A stretch of 23,378 nucleotides of DNA, taken from NCBI GenBank assembly GCA_044355095.1, contig JBIKYT010000032.1, forward strand, positions 1-23,378. Direction: 5' to 3'. This DNA is from Casp-actino8 sp044355095 (lineage in GTDB: Bacteria; Actinomycetota; Acidimicrobiia; Acidimicrobiales; Ilumatobacteraceae). Each line of letters opens with the position of its first letter. The stretch's first letter is position 1. The translations under genes were made by a program, and so were the position numbers. Below the pieces are notes generated by a model. It saw only the letters and a program-made list of their open reading frames with translations, made no database searches and had not been told where the DNA came from. This document shows positions 15,903 through 22,965 of this stretch, piece after piece.

Positions 15903-15916
15903 TCAATGCGCATTGA
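15903..15916. promoter_or_regulatory. 14-bp perfect palindrome upstream of the acyl-CoA synthetase
   Basis: TCAATGCGCATTGA lies in the 73-bp gap between the acyl-CoA dehydrogenase stop and the ligase start, about 54 nt upstream of the ligase ATG. A -10-like TATACG follows directly on the minus strand. Size and place fit a TetR-type operator over an internal promoter; a chance palindrome is possible. Confidence 0.4.
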
Positions 15917-15922
15917 GCATGA

Positions 15923-17020
15923 TCACTTAGGGAGCGCCAGCACTCTTTCGCCGAGAATATTACGCATCACATTGGAGGTTCCGCCCATGATCGTGTAGCC
16001 GGGAGCGTAGGCAAACCCCTGCGAGGTCTGATCCCACAAAGTTGCCTCGGGCCCGAGCGTTTGCATAACAAACTGCGCCACGTCCCACTCATGTTCGGTA
16101 CAGAAACACTTTGTTGCCGCCGAAAAGCCGGCTGGGGCTTGGCGTAAAACTTCACGAATCACCAAGATTCGCCCAATGTGATATTTCATTTCCAGACGCG
16201 CGATTTCTTGGCGCACTCGCGGGTCAGACGTATCGGCGCGTTCGCGGGCGATGACATACAGCGCATAGTTCGAAACCAGGCGGTCAATGCCGCCACGCTC
16301 GTGCTCAAGCTGACGCATGGTTTGTTTGAAAGCGTTACCCTCAACTCCGACAAGGTTGATCACTGGCACACGCACATCAGTGAAGAAGACTTCACAAAAA
16401 TGACGATTCGTTGTCATATCTTTGATCGGGCGGACTTCAATTCCTGGAGTGTTCATCGGCACGATGATTTCGCTAATGCCCGCATGAGGCGGACCATCAC
16501 TTGATGTGCGACAAATGAGGTAGCAATAGTCGGCCACTTCACCGAAGCTGGTCCAAATTTTCTGACCATTAATGACCCAGTCATCGCCATCGCGCACCGC
16601 TTGGGTTTTCAGTGATGCCAAATCTGATCCCGCATTTGGTTCAGACATGCCGATACACCAGGTTGATTCACCGGTCAGAATCTGCGGAAGGAACTCTGCT
16701 TGCTGATCCTCGCGTCCGTAAGTAATCAACGTTGGGCCCATCTGACGATCAGCAAACCACATCGAACCAATCGGTGCGCCAGCTTTGATGAGTTCTTCAC
16801 CAATGATCAGACGGTCAATGGCTGGACGACCACCACCACCGAATTCAGTTGGCCAGGTGAGCCCAATCCAACCTTTAGCACCTAGTTCAAGGGCGAACTC
16901 TTTTGACCAACCATTAATCCACGAATCATTAGCTCTGCCGTACGTCGCCACAGCATGGGCCGCCATTTCGCGCGCCTCGCTGCGCAGGGCTTCTTGCTCG
17001 GGTGTCCAGGTGAAATCCAT
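15923..17020 (-). CDS. Acyl-CoA dehydrogenase
   Basis: FAD-dependent enzyme of 365 residues that introduces an alpha,beta double bond into an acyl-CoA. Visible motifs are FTWTPEQEALRSEAREM at the N-terminus, WCIGMSEPNAGSDLASL (FAD and substrate site), GQKIWTSFGEVAD, and C-terminal GGTSNVMRNILGERVLALPK. The catalytic Glu of medium-chain enzymes (YEGT) is replaced here (IMGGT), so the base must come from elsewhere, perhaps LEHERGG, as in isovaleryl- and steroid-type enzymes. It is slightly shorter than the usual 380-400 residues. The best start is the ATG at 17020 with AAAGGAC upstream. It heads the cluster with the FadD19-like ligase and the lyase, divergent from the PhyH genes. Confidence 0.92.
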   Translation of the reverse strand: MDFTWTPEQEALRSEAREMAAHAVATYGRANDSWINGWSKEFALELGAKGWIGLTWPTEFGGGGRPAIDRLIIGEELIKAGAPIGSMWFADRQMGPTLITYGREDQQAEFLPQILTGESTWCIGMSEPNAGSDLASLKTQAVRDGDDWVINGQKIWTSFGEVADYCYLICRTSSDGPPHAGISEIIVPMNTPGIEVRPIKDMTTNRHFCEVFFTDVRVPVINLVGVEGNAFKQTMRQLEHERGGIDRLVSNYALYVIARERADTSDPRVRQEIARLEMKYHIGRILVIREVLRQAPAGFSAATKCFCTEHEWDVAQFVMQTLGPEATLWDQTSQGFAYAPGYTIMGGTSNVMRNILGERVLALPK

Positions 17021-17148
17021 CAGTCGTCCTTTGTCCTGCCCTATTTTGCCTTGTCGAGGTCCCCAATGCCCGATTTAGAGTCCAAAGACTCGTACCCATG
17101 GACCGACTTCAGTCACAAACCTGTGTCTCACGGGTGGCAAGATGAACC

Positions 17149-17958
17149 ATGCTCAACATTCATCCGCGATCAATCAACTTTGATTGGGATGCTTGCACTG
17201 TGCGCCCCTCGGTTAATCGACGGATCACTGACGCCCAGTGGGAACTGTTCGTGCGCGATGGCTATTTCGTGATTGACGATCTCCTCAGCCCTGAACAGGT
17301 ACGCCAGATCACCATCGAAACTGATCATGGCTACAACGAAGCAAATGATTTCATGAAGATGCTTCCCGAAGAACGACTATTCATTGCCGAACGGGGGGCG
17401 ATTTCATTCGCTCCCCATTTGGCCCTCAAGTCGCCTGCACTACGTGAAGCCGTCTTGAACTCTCCAATCTCTGAAGTAGCCCGAGACATCATCGGACCTG
17501 AAGCCCGGCTCTATCACGATCAAGCCGTGTACAAAGAGAACGAAAAACCGCGCCGTTTTCCATGGCATCAGGACAACGGCTACACGTTCGTGTCACCCGA
17601 GAACTATCTCACTGTGTGGATTGCCTTAACCGATGCAACCGTTGAAGCAGGCTGCCCTTGGGTGGCACCTGGACTGCAACGCCACGGCACCTTGGTTCAC
17701 AACTATGTTGAACCGCTTGGCTACGAAACATTCGAAGAGCCCCCGGTGACACCGTTAGCGGCTCCAGTCAAAGCAGGAGGAGCAGTTGTTTTCAGCAGTC
17801 TCACTCCTCACCTGACTGGGCCAAATACTTCACCGAGTGTGCGCAAGGCTTACATCGTGCAATACATCGGCAATAAAGCAACGCGCTTTGACAACCTCGA
17901 AGACTCAACCGGTACACCAATGCAAGATGATCATCTTTACCCGATGATCAAACAGTGA
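17149..17958 (+). CDS. Phytanoyl-CoA dioxygenase (PhyH) family protein 1
   Basis: Fe(II)/2-oxoglutarate-dependent oxygenase of 269 residues. The iron ligands are visible as WHQD (His140, Asp142) and TPHLTGPN (His221); Arg232 in SVRKAYIVQY would bind 2-oxoglutarate. The FVRDGYFVIDDLLSPEQV opening is typical of PhyH-like proteins. Family members hydroxylate phytanoyl-CoA, small natural products or halogenated/osmolyte substrates, so the substrate is open. The second PhyH gene follows after 9 nt, implying one operon. It is divergent from the acyl-CoA dehydrogenase across a 128-nt region in which no clear operator was found. Confidence 0.88.
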   Translation: MLNIHPRSINFDWDACTVRPSVNRRITDAQWELFVRDGYFVIDDLLSPEQVRQITIETDHGYNEANDFMKMLPEERLFIAERGAISFAPHLALKSPALREAVLNSPISEVARDIIGPEARLYHDQAVYKENEKPRRFPWHQDNGYTFVSPENYLTVWIALTDATVEAGCPWVAPGLQRHGTLVHNYVEPLGYETFEEPPVTPLAAPVKAGGAVVFSSLTPHLTGPNTSPSVRKAYIVQYIGNKATRFDNLEDSTGTPMQDDHLYPMIKQ

Positions 17959-17967
17959 GGACAGATA

Positions 17968-18792
17968 GTGAATAACGCCCCACTCCAATCCCAATATGCA
18001 TTGTCAACGGAGACCATCAATGGCTTCAAACAAAATGGTCATTGCGTTGTCCGAAACCTTGCCAGCCACGAAGAAATCACTACCTACAAAAATGCCATCG
18101 ATGAAGCCACCATGGAACGTCGCTGGGACAAACGACCAATTGAAGAACGTGACACTTACGGCAAGGCTTTTATTCAGTCCGCGGCGCTATGCAATCACAG
18201 TGACAAAGTAAAAGAGTTTGTCTTTGCCCAACGCTTCGCACGCGTAGCCGCTGAATTACTCGGAGTTGACGGTGTGCGTTTGTACCACGATCAAGCCCTA
18301 TACAAGGAGCCTGGTGGTGGTTTCACCCCATGGCATCAAGATCAGGTGTACTGGCCACTCAATACCGATCGCACAATCACCATGTGGATGCCGACAATCG
18401 ACGTTCCGTCTGAAATCGGTGGCGTGGTATTCGCGAACGAATCTTGGCGGGACGGAAACCTTGGCGAAGAGGTCATTGGCGACGCGTCACAAGCTTTCTT
18501 TGACAACTTGGTTGAAGAGCGTGGATATTCGCTTGAATCGCACGGCCCCTTTATGGCTGGCGATGCAACCTTCCACTTGGGTTGGACATTGCACAGCGCA
18601 CCCGCCAATAACACCGATGTCATGCGTTCAGTAATGACGATTATCTATTACGCCGACGGAACAACTGTTGGTGAGACAAACCACCCAGCTCGTGATCTCG
18701 ACTTGGCTCTGTGGCTTGGCAACGCAAAACCCGGATCACCAGCCGACTCTGCGGCCAATCCCCTTTTGTGGCATCGTTCTTGGAATCACTAA
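17968..18792 (+). CDS. Phytanoyl-CoA dioxygenase (PhyH) family protein 2
   Basis: Second PhyH-family oxygenase, 274 residues, only distantly similar to its upstream neighbour but with the same plan: LYHDQALYKEPG, WHQDQVYW (His123, Asp125), TLHSAPANN (His209) and MRSVMTI (Arg220). The start is GTG at 17968 with GAGGA upstream, 9 nt after the previous stop. Its last three codons, Trp-Asn-His-stop, are the first unit of a 13-bp tandem repeat that runs into the next gene. The shared LYHDQA(V/L)YKE block in both proteins suggests they act on related substrates or successive steps. Confidence 0.88.
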   Translation: MNNAPLQSQYALSTETINGFKQNGHCVVRNLASHEEITTYKNAIDEATMERRWDKRPIEERDTYGKAFIQSAALCNHSDKVKEFVFAQRFARVAAELLGVDGVRLYHDQALYKEPGGGFTPWHQDQVYWPLNTDRTITMWMPTIDVPSEIGGVVFANESWRDGNLGEEVIGDASQAFFDNLVEERGYSLESHGPFMAGDATFHLGWTLHSAPANNTDVMRSVMTIIYYADGTTVGETNHPARDLDLALWLGNAKPGSPADSAANPLLWHRSWNH

Positions 18793-18832
18793 CTGGAATC
18801 ACTAACTGGAATGACTAACTGGAATGACTAAT
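18781..18832 (+). repeat. Four 13-bp tandem repeats across a gene junction
   Basis: Units TGGAATCACTAAC, TGGAATCACTAAC, TGGAATGACTAAC and TGGAATGACTAAT follow each other with no gap. Unit 1 encodes the end of PhyH 2 (Trp-Asn-His-stop); unit 4 holds the ATG (18824) of the radical SAM gene. Unit 3 holds another ATG that opens a 6-codon frame ending with TAA at 18829-18831. Confidence 0.95.
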
Positions 18833-20080
18833 TCGCAACCGACCACTTCACGGTTGACCCAAACTTCATTCCATCTCCTCGCCAAACCAACTGGCGCCAT
18901 CTGCAACCTTGATTGCACTTACTGCTTCTTTTTGTCGAAAGACGCTCTCTATCCCGGCGAGAGCATGCGGATGTCGTCTGAAACGTTAGAAACCTACCTA
19001 CGTCAACTCTTTGAGAGCCAACCAGACGGACCGGTTTCAGTGGCCTGGCAAGGTGGCGAACCAACCCTGATGGGCTTGGACTTTTATCAACGAGTTATTG
19101 ATTTGATTCATCAGTTCGCTCGGCCAACCCAAATCATTGAACACACCATGCAAACGAACGGCACTCTTCTCAATGACGAATGGGCCAAGTTTCTCAAACA
19201 GCATTCAGTTCTCGTTGGCTTATCAATTGACGGACCCCAAGCAATGCATGATAAGTATCGGGTTTGGAAAGATGGCCGTGGCAGTTTTGAAGAGGTAATT
19301 CGCGCCTGGGAGTTATTGAAGCGCTATCAAGTTGATACGAACATCTTGTGCTCGCTCAGTGCCGCTAACGCCGACGAACCCCTAGCGGTCTATCGTTACT
19401 TCCGCGATGAACTAGGGGCCAAGCATCTGCAATTCATTCCCATCATTGAACGCTCCACGCCAGTTGATTTGGAGATCGCCGAGAAGGGGTGGACCGACAA
19501 ACCAGGACGTCGACGAATTCTGTATAAGCAGCAGGGAAATTTAGTGACATCGCGCTCGATTACGGCTGAACAGTACGGATCATTCTTGAATGCAGTTTTT
19601 GATGAATGGATCTCCCATGATGTTGGTGACGTATTTGTACAAATCTTCGACGTGACTCTCGGCGCCCATGTTGGTATGTACAGCTTGTGCGTCCACGCCC
19701 CGACCTGCGGGTCTGCATTAGTACTCGAACACAATGGCGACATGTACTCGTGCGATCACTACGTTGAGCCCAATTACAAACTTGGCAATATTCTCGAGAC
19801 ACCCATGATTGACCTCGCGACTTCAGCCCAACAAGTTCAGTTCGGGCGAAATAAACAAACATTGCTTCCGCAGATATGCCAACAATGCGATGTTCGCTAC
19901 GCCTGTAACGGCGGATGCCCTAAAGATCGATTCATCAGCACCCCAGATGGTGAACCTGGCCTGAATTACCTGTGTGAAGGATTTCAAAACTTCTTTCGAC
20001 ATGTCGATCAGCCAATGAAGCGAATGGCTGAGTTGATTAGCCAAGGCCGCTTTGCTGACGAGATCATGGATGAACGTTAA
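18824..20080 (+). CDS. Anaerobic sulfatase-maturase-type radical SAM/SPASM enzyme
   Basis: Protein of 418 residues of the anSME family, which oxidises a Cys or Ser in a sulfatase to formylglycine. CNLDCTYC (Cys27, 31, 34) binds the SAM [4Fe-4S] cluster; WQGGEPTLMG follows. The SPASM part has eight further Cys at 289, 295, 310, 352, 355, 361, 365 and 384, matching two auxiliary clusters, and Asp311 in SCDHYV aligns with the anSME catalytic Asp. All key residues are present, so it should be active. No sulfatase gene lies in the window, so its target must be elsewhere, or it modifies another protein. The start lies in the fourth 13-bp repeat, 31 nt after the PhyH stop, with no good ribosome binding site. 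Confidence 0.9.
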   Translation: MTNSQPTTSRLTQTSFHLLAKPTGAICNLDCTYCFFLSKDALYPGESMRMSSETLETYLRQLFESQPDGPVSVAWQGGEPTLMGLDFYQRVIDLIHQFARPTQIIEHTMQTNGTLLNDEWAKFLKQHSVLVGLSIDGPQAMHDKYRVWKDGRGSFEEVIRAWELLKRYQVDTNILCSLSAANADEPLAVYRYFRDELGAKHLQFIPIIERSTPVDLEIAEKGWTDKPGRRRILYKQQGNLVTSRSITAEQYGSFLNAVFDEWISHDVGDVFVQIFDVTLGAHVGMYSLCVHAPTCGSALVLEHNGDMYSCDHYVEPNYKLGNILETPMIDLATSAQQVQFGRNKQTLLPQICQQCDVRYACNGGCPKDRFISTPDGEPGLNYLCEGFQNFFRHVDQPMKRMAELISQGRFADEIMDER

Positions 20081-20121
20081 GCCGCACTATTGTTTTGCAG
20101 GCACTTGCTCTAGGGGGAACA

Positions 20122-21807
20122 ATGTCAATCAGTCATCAAGAAGCCATATCTCAACTCACCGCGTCGGGAAGTCCTTTTGAGACTCACCGCATTCAGGTAG
20201 GCGGTGTTGAGGTCACGGCTTTCAAAAATGCCCCCGGTAGTTTGCGGGAAGTATTTAACTTGTCTCGCTCACGAGGTGAGACAGTTTTCCTCGTCTATGA
20301 AGATGAGCGTTGGACATTCTCGGAAACGATGAACCACGTTGACGCTATTGCCGCCATGTTGGTGCATAAATATGGCGTCAAGAAAGGTGATCGAGTCGCT
20401 ATTGCGATGCGCAATTATCCCGAATGGGTGATGTCGTTCGCCGCCATTTTGTCGATTGGTGCGATCTCGGTTTCTTTTAACGCCTGGTGGACCGAAGATG
20501 AGAATGACTTCGCACTTGAAGACTGTGGTGCCAAAGTGTTGCTGTGCGATGAAGAGCGAGCAGAAAGATCAACCAAGTCAGTTGCACGACTAGGCATCCA
20601 TGGAGTTGTTTGTCGATCACTCAAGCCACTTCCAACTGGATTCGACCATTGGGAAGACTCAATCATGCTCGGCGAAGCAATGCCAGTTGTCGAAATCTCA
20701 CCTGACGATGACGCAACGATTTTGTACACCAGTGGCACAACTGGACGGCCTAAAGGCGCTGTTAGCACTCATCGTTCAATCATTCAGGCGCTCATGGCAT
20801 TCTCGTGCCGAACAACTATCCAAAATCTTCGTTACCCCAAAGATGCCAAGGACCCCAATGGTCCCCCAAGTTTGGTCCCTGCATTTATCTTGGTTGTCCC
20901 CCTCTTCCATGTCACCGGTTGCATCCCCGTCATGATGAGCTGTTTCGTTGGCGGTCTCAAACTCGTCATCATGTACAAGTGGGAGCCTGAACGCGCTTTG
21001 CAACTCATTGAACGCGAACAGATCACCAACTTCGTGGGAGTTCCCACTCAATCGTGGGACCTTTTAGAGTGTCCCAATTTTTCCAAGTATGACGTTTCAA
21101 GTTTGACCAACGTTGGAGGTGGCGGAGCACCAGCCCCTCCTGAGTTAGTGAAGCGTGTCGCAACCAATTTCAAAAAAGGTCAACCGGGCATTGGTTACGG
21201 CATGACTGAAACCAATGCCTACGGACCCCAAAACACCGGACCCGATTACATCTCCCACCCCACATCTACGGGCCGCGGTGTCCCCATTCTGGAAATCGAA
21301 ACTCGCAACGATGACGGTCAGCGCCTAGGACCTAACGAGATTGGTGAAATTTGGTTCAAAGGACCGCACCTCATACGCGGCTATTGGAATCGTCCAGAAG
21401 CAACCGCCGAAACGATCGTTGATGGCTGGTTGCGCTCAGGTGACCTCGGAAAGATTGACGAAGAAGGATTCGTATACGTACTTGATCGAGCTAAAGACAT
21501 GGTGTTACGTGCTGGCGAAAACATCTATAGCGCCGAAGTGGAAGCCTCAATTTACGAACTTCCCCAGATTTACGAGTGCGCCGTATTCGGACTTCCCCAC
21601 GAGCGGCTCGGCGAAGAAGTTGCGTGTGTCATCATGCTCAAACCAGACATGAGTCTGACTGCTGAAGACGTAAGAACTCACGTAGCCAAAAACTTGGCAG
21701 CATTCAAAGTTCCGAGCCGAATTGCCTTTGTTTCTGATCCGCTGCCGCGCAACGCTTCGGGAAAGATTCTCAAACGCGAATTACGTGACACCTTTCCTCC
21801 TGAGTGA
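20122..21807 (+). CDS. Acyl-CoA synthetase (AMP-forming), FadD-like
   Basis: ANL-superfamily ligase of 561 residues. ILYTSGTTGRPKGAV (about 200-214) is the P-loop; GYGMTETNAYGP, GEIWFKGPHLIRGYWNRPE, GWLRSGDLGKIDEEG, the hinge KDMVLRAGENIYSAEVE, and LPRNASGKILKRELR with the catalytic lysine are all present. It activates a carboxylic acid to its CoA thioester; chain type cannot be read. It is distinct from the FadD19-like ligase, lacking the MWRQ extension. The start at 20122 is supported by AGGGGGA five bases upstream. It lies 41 nt after the radical SAM gene on the same strand and probably closes the PhyH-PhyH-radical SAM-ligase transcription unit. Confidence 0.92.
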   Translation: MSISHQEAISQLTASGSPFETHRIQVGGVEVTAFKNAPGSLREVFNLSRSRGETVFLVYEDERWTFSETMNHVDAIAAMLVHKYGVKKGDRVAIAMRNYPEWVMSFAAILSIGAISVSFNAWWTEDENDFALEDCGAKVLLCDEERAERSTKSVARLGIHGVVCRSLKPLPTGFDHWEDSIMLGEAMPVVEISPDDDATILYTSGTTGRPKGAVSTHRSIIQALMAFSCRTTIQNLRYPKDAKDPNGPPSLVPAFILVVPLFHVTGCIPVMMSCFVGGLKLVIMYKWEPERALQLIEREQITNFVGVPTQSWDLLECPNFSKYDVSSLTNVGGGGAPAPPELVKRVATNFKKGQPGIGYGMTETNAYGPQNTGPDYISHPTSTGRGVPILEIETRNDDGQRLGPNEIGEIWFKGPHLIRGYWNRPEATAETIVDGWLRSGDLGKIDEEGFVYVLDRAKDMVLRAGENIYSAEVEASIYELPQIYECAVFGLPHERLGEEVACVIMLKPDMSLTAEDVRTHVAKNLAAFKVPSRIAFVSDPLPRNASGKILKRELRDTFPPE

Positions 21808-21819
21808 CCGCTTCTATGC

Positions 21820-21834
21820 CATAATTCCTTCGTG
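21820..21834 (+). promoter_or_regulatory. Candidate leaderless promoter of the His-rich gene
   Basis: CATAAT (21820-21825) is followed by 6 nt and the GTG start at 21832. No Shine-Dalgarno exists for this GTG or the next one at 21847. This geometry predicts transcription starting at the start codon. No good -35 was found. Confidence 0.45.
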
Positions 21835-22125
21835 AAGAATTCTGTCGTGAAGCACGAACATCCACATGTTCATGGACCCGATTGCGGCCATGTCGCCATT
21901 CCTCATGAAGATCACATGGACTACGTGCATGATGGTCATCTGCATCATCAGCATGAGGATCATTGGGACGAATGCACTATTGATGGTTGCGTCGAACACG
22001 CTCAACATGAGCACCAACACGGACCTAACTGTGGACACGTCGCCGTTCCACATGGTGATCACATTGATTACTTACACGACGGACATTTACACGCCGCCCA
22101 CGGCGACCACTGGGACGAACACTAA
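21832..22125 (+). CDS. Histidine-rich metal-binding protein
   Basis: Protein of 97 residues with 26 histidines, four cysteines and many acidic residues. It consists of two 35-residue imperfect repeats (14-48 and 63-97), each reading HGP-D/N-CGHVA-I/V-PH followed by DH, DY, HDGHLH and DHWDE. There is no signal peptide or membrane helix, so it is probably a cytoplasmic Zn(II)/Ni(II) buffer or chaperone. It stands tail to tail with a zinc/manganese-type ABC transporter whose ATPase also ends in a His-rich tail, which supports a zinc role. Similar short proteins are common in actinobacteria and are often misannotated as zinc permeases. The start may be the GTG at 21832 or the one at 21847. Confidence 0.82.
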   Translation: MKNSVVKHEHPHVHGPDCGHVAIPHEDHMDYVHDGHLHHQHEDHWDECTIDGCVEHAQHEHQHGPNCGHVAVPHGDHIDYLHDGHLHAAHGDHWDEH

Positions 22126-22128
22126 CCC

Positions 22129-22185
22129 CGTGCTTCTGGTGCAGAATCGTTACGTATTTCGCAATTATTCTGCACCAGAAGCACG
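22129..22185. terminator. Long inverted repeat, likely intrinsic terminator
   Basis: Two perfect 19-bp arms (22129-22147 and 22167-22185, arm core GCTTCTGGTGCAG) enclose a 19-nt loop. A T-run follows at 22190-22194 on the plus strand. It fills the space between the convergent His-rich and ATPase genes and should stop plus-strand transcription; the minus direction lacks a U-run. Confidence 0.75.
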
Positions 22186-22197
22186 ACTGTTTTTGAG

Positions 22198-22965
22198 TTA
22201 GTGATCGTGGTCGTGGTGGTGTTCTGTGACGACGAGCTGATCGCCGACTTTGGTCAGACCGATTCCGAATGTCTCCAATAAGTTCTCGGGTGTCATCACC
22301 ACATTCGGTGGACCATCAGCGATCACCCGGCCAGCCAAAAGCATGACCCGATCACACATTGAAGCTTCACCGACGTCGTGCGTAGCAGTCACGATTGCTG
22401 CTCCACGAGAACGTTCGAAACTGAGCGCGTCGATATACGCCGCACGTCCTGGAACATCTAAACCAGCAGTCGGCTCATCAAGTAACAGGAGATCTGACCG
22501 GCGCGCAAGAACTTGTGCCAAATACACCCGTTGTTGTTGTCCGCCAGACAAATCACGTAAGGGAAGATCCGCTAAATCGGCGACTTTCAAAATTTCCATT
22601 GACTCGCGAACAATGACATCATCTTCGCGATTCCGACGCGACCAACGAGAACGTTGATCAAAACGACCCATGCGCACGACATCAATGGCTCGAAGCGGCA
22701 AAACAAATCCACTCTGATGAAACTGACTCAAATAGGCGACTCGGTCCGACGCTTCACCGATTGGCTTTCCGAGGATCTCAAGACCTCCATCGATCACTGG
22801 CAAGAGACCCGCAAAAGTTTTGAGCAAAGTTGATTTACCTGAACCGTTAGAACCAACGAGGGCGGTTGACCCGCCAGGTTTCAGAAAAGCTTCAACCCCG
22901 GTTAGCACTACTCGCGAGCCGTAGCCAACGCTGAGCCGACGAGCAACAACTGCGGTGGTGCTCAT
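22198..22965 (-). CDS. Zinc/manganese-type ABC transporter ATP-binding protein (ZnuC-like)
   Basis: ATPase of 255 residues driving metal-ion import. Walker A GSNGSGKST (38-46), a Q-loop region YLSQFHQSG, the ABC signature LSGGQQQR, Walker B LLLLDEP and the H-loop TATHD are all intact. The C-terminus ends in EHHHDHDH, a metal-binding tail typical of zinc and manganese importers of the ABC-3 type. The ATG at 22965 overlaps the permease stop (ATGA), which fixes the start and shows translational coupling. A frame extending to 23127 overlaps the permease and is not real. The substrate-binding protein gene is not in the window. Zinc is favoured over manganese by the His-rich neighbour. Confidence 0.92.
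   Translation of the reverse strand: MSTTAVVARRLSVGYGSRVVLTGVEAFLKPGGSTALVGSNGSGKSTLLKTFAGLLPVIDGGLEILGKPIGEASDRVAYLSQFHQSGFVLPLRAIDVVRMGRFDQRSRWSRRNREDDVIVRESMEILKVADLADLPLRDLSGGQQQRVYLAQVLARRSDLLLLDEPTAGLDVPGRAAYIDALSFERSRGAAIVTATHDVGEASMCDRVMLLAGRVIADGPPNVVMTPENLLETFGIGLTKVGDQLVVTEHHHDHDH

Noticed and set aside
17078..17091. GAGTC-CAAA-GACTC inverted repeat in the divergent region upstream of PhyH 1
   Set aside because: Arms of only 5 bp are expected by chance; no promoter element is placed around it.
18781..18832. Could the 13-bp repeats be a CRISPR or iteron array?
   Set aside because: Units are contiguous without spacers and sit in a coding junction; no replication or cas genes are nearby. 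Slippage-type duplication explains them better.
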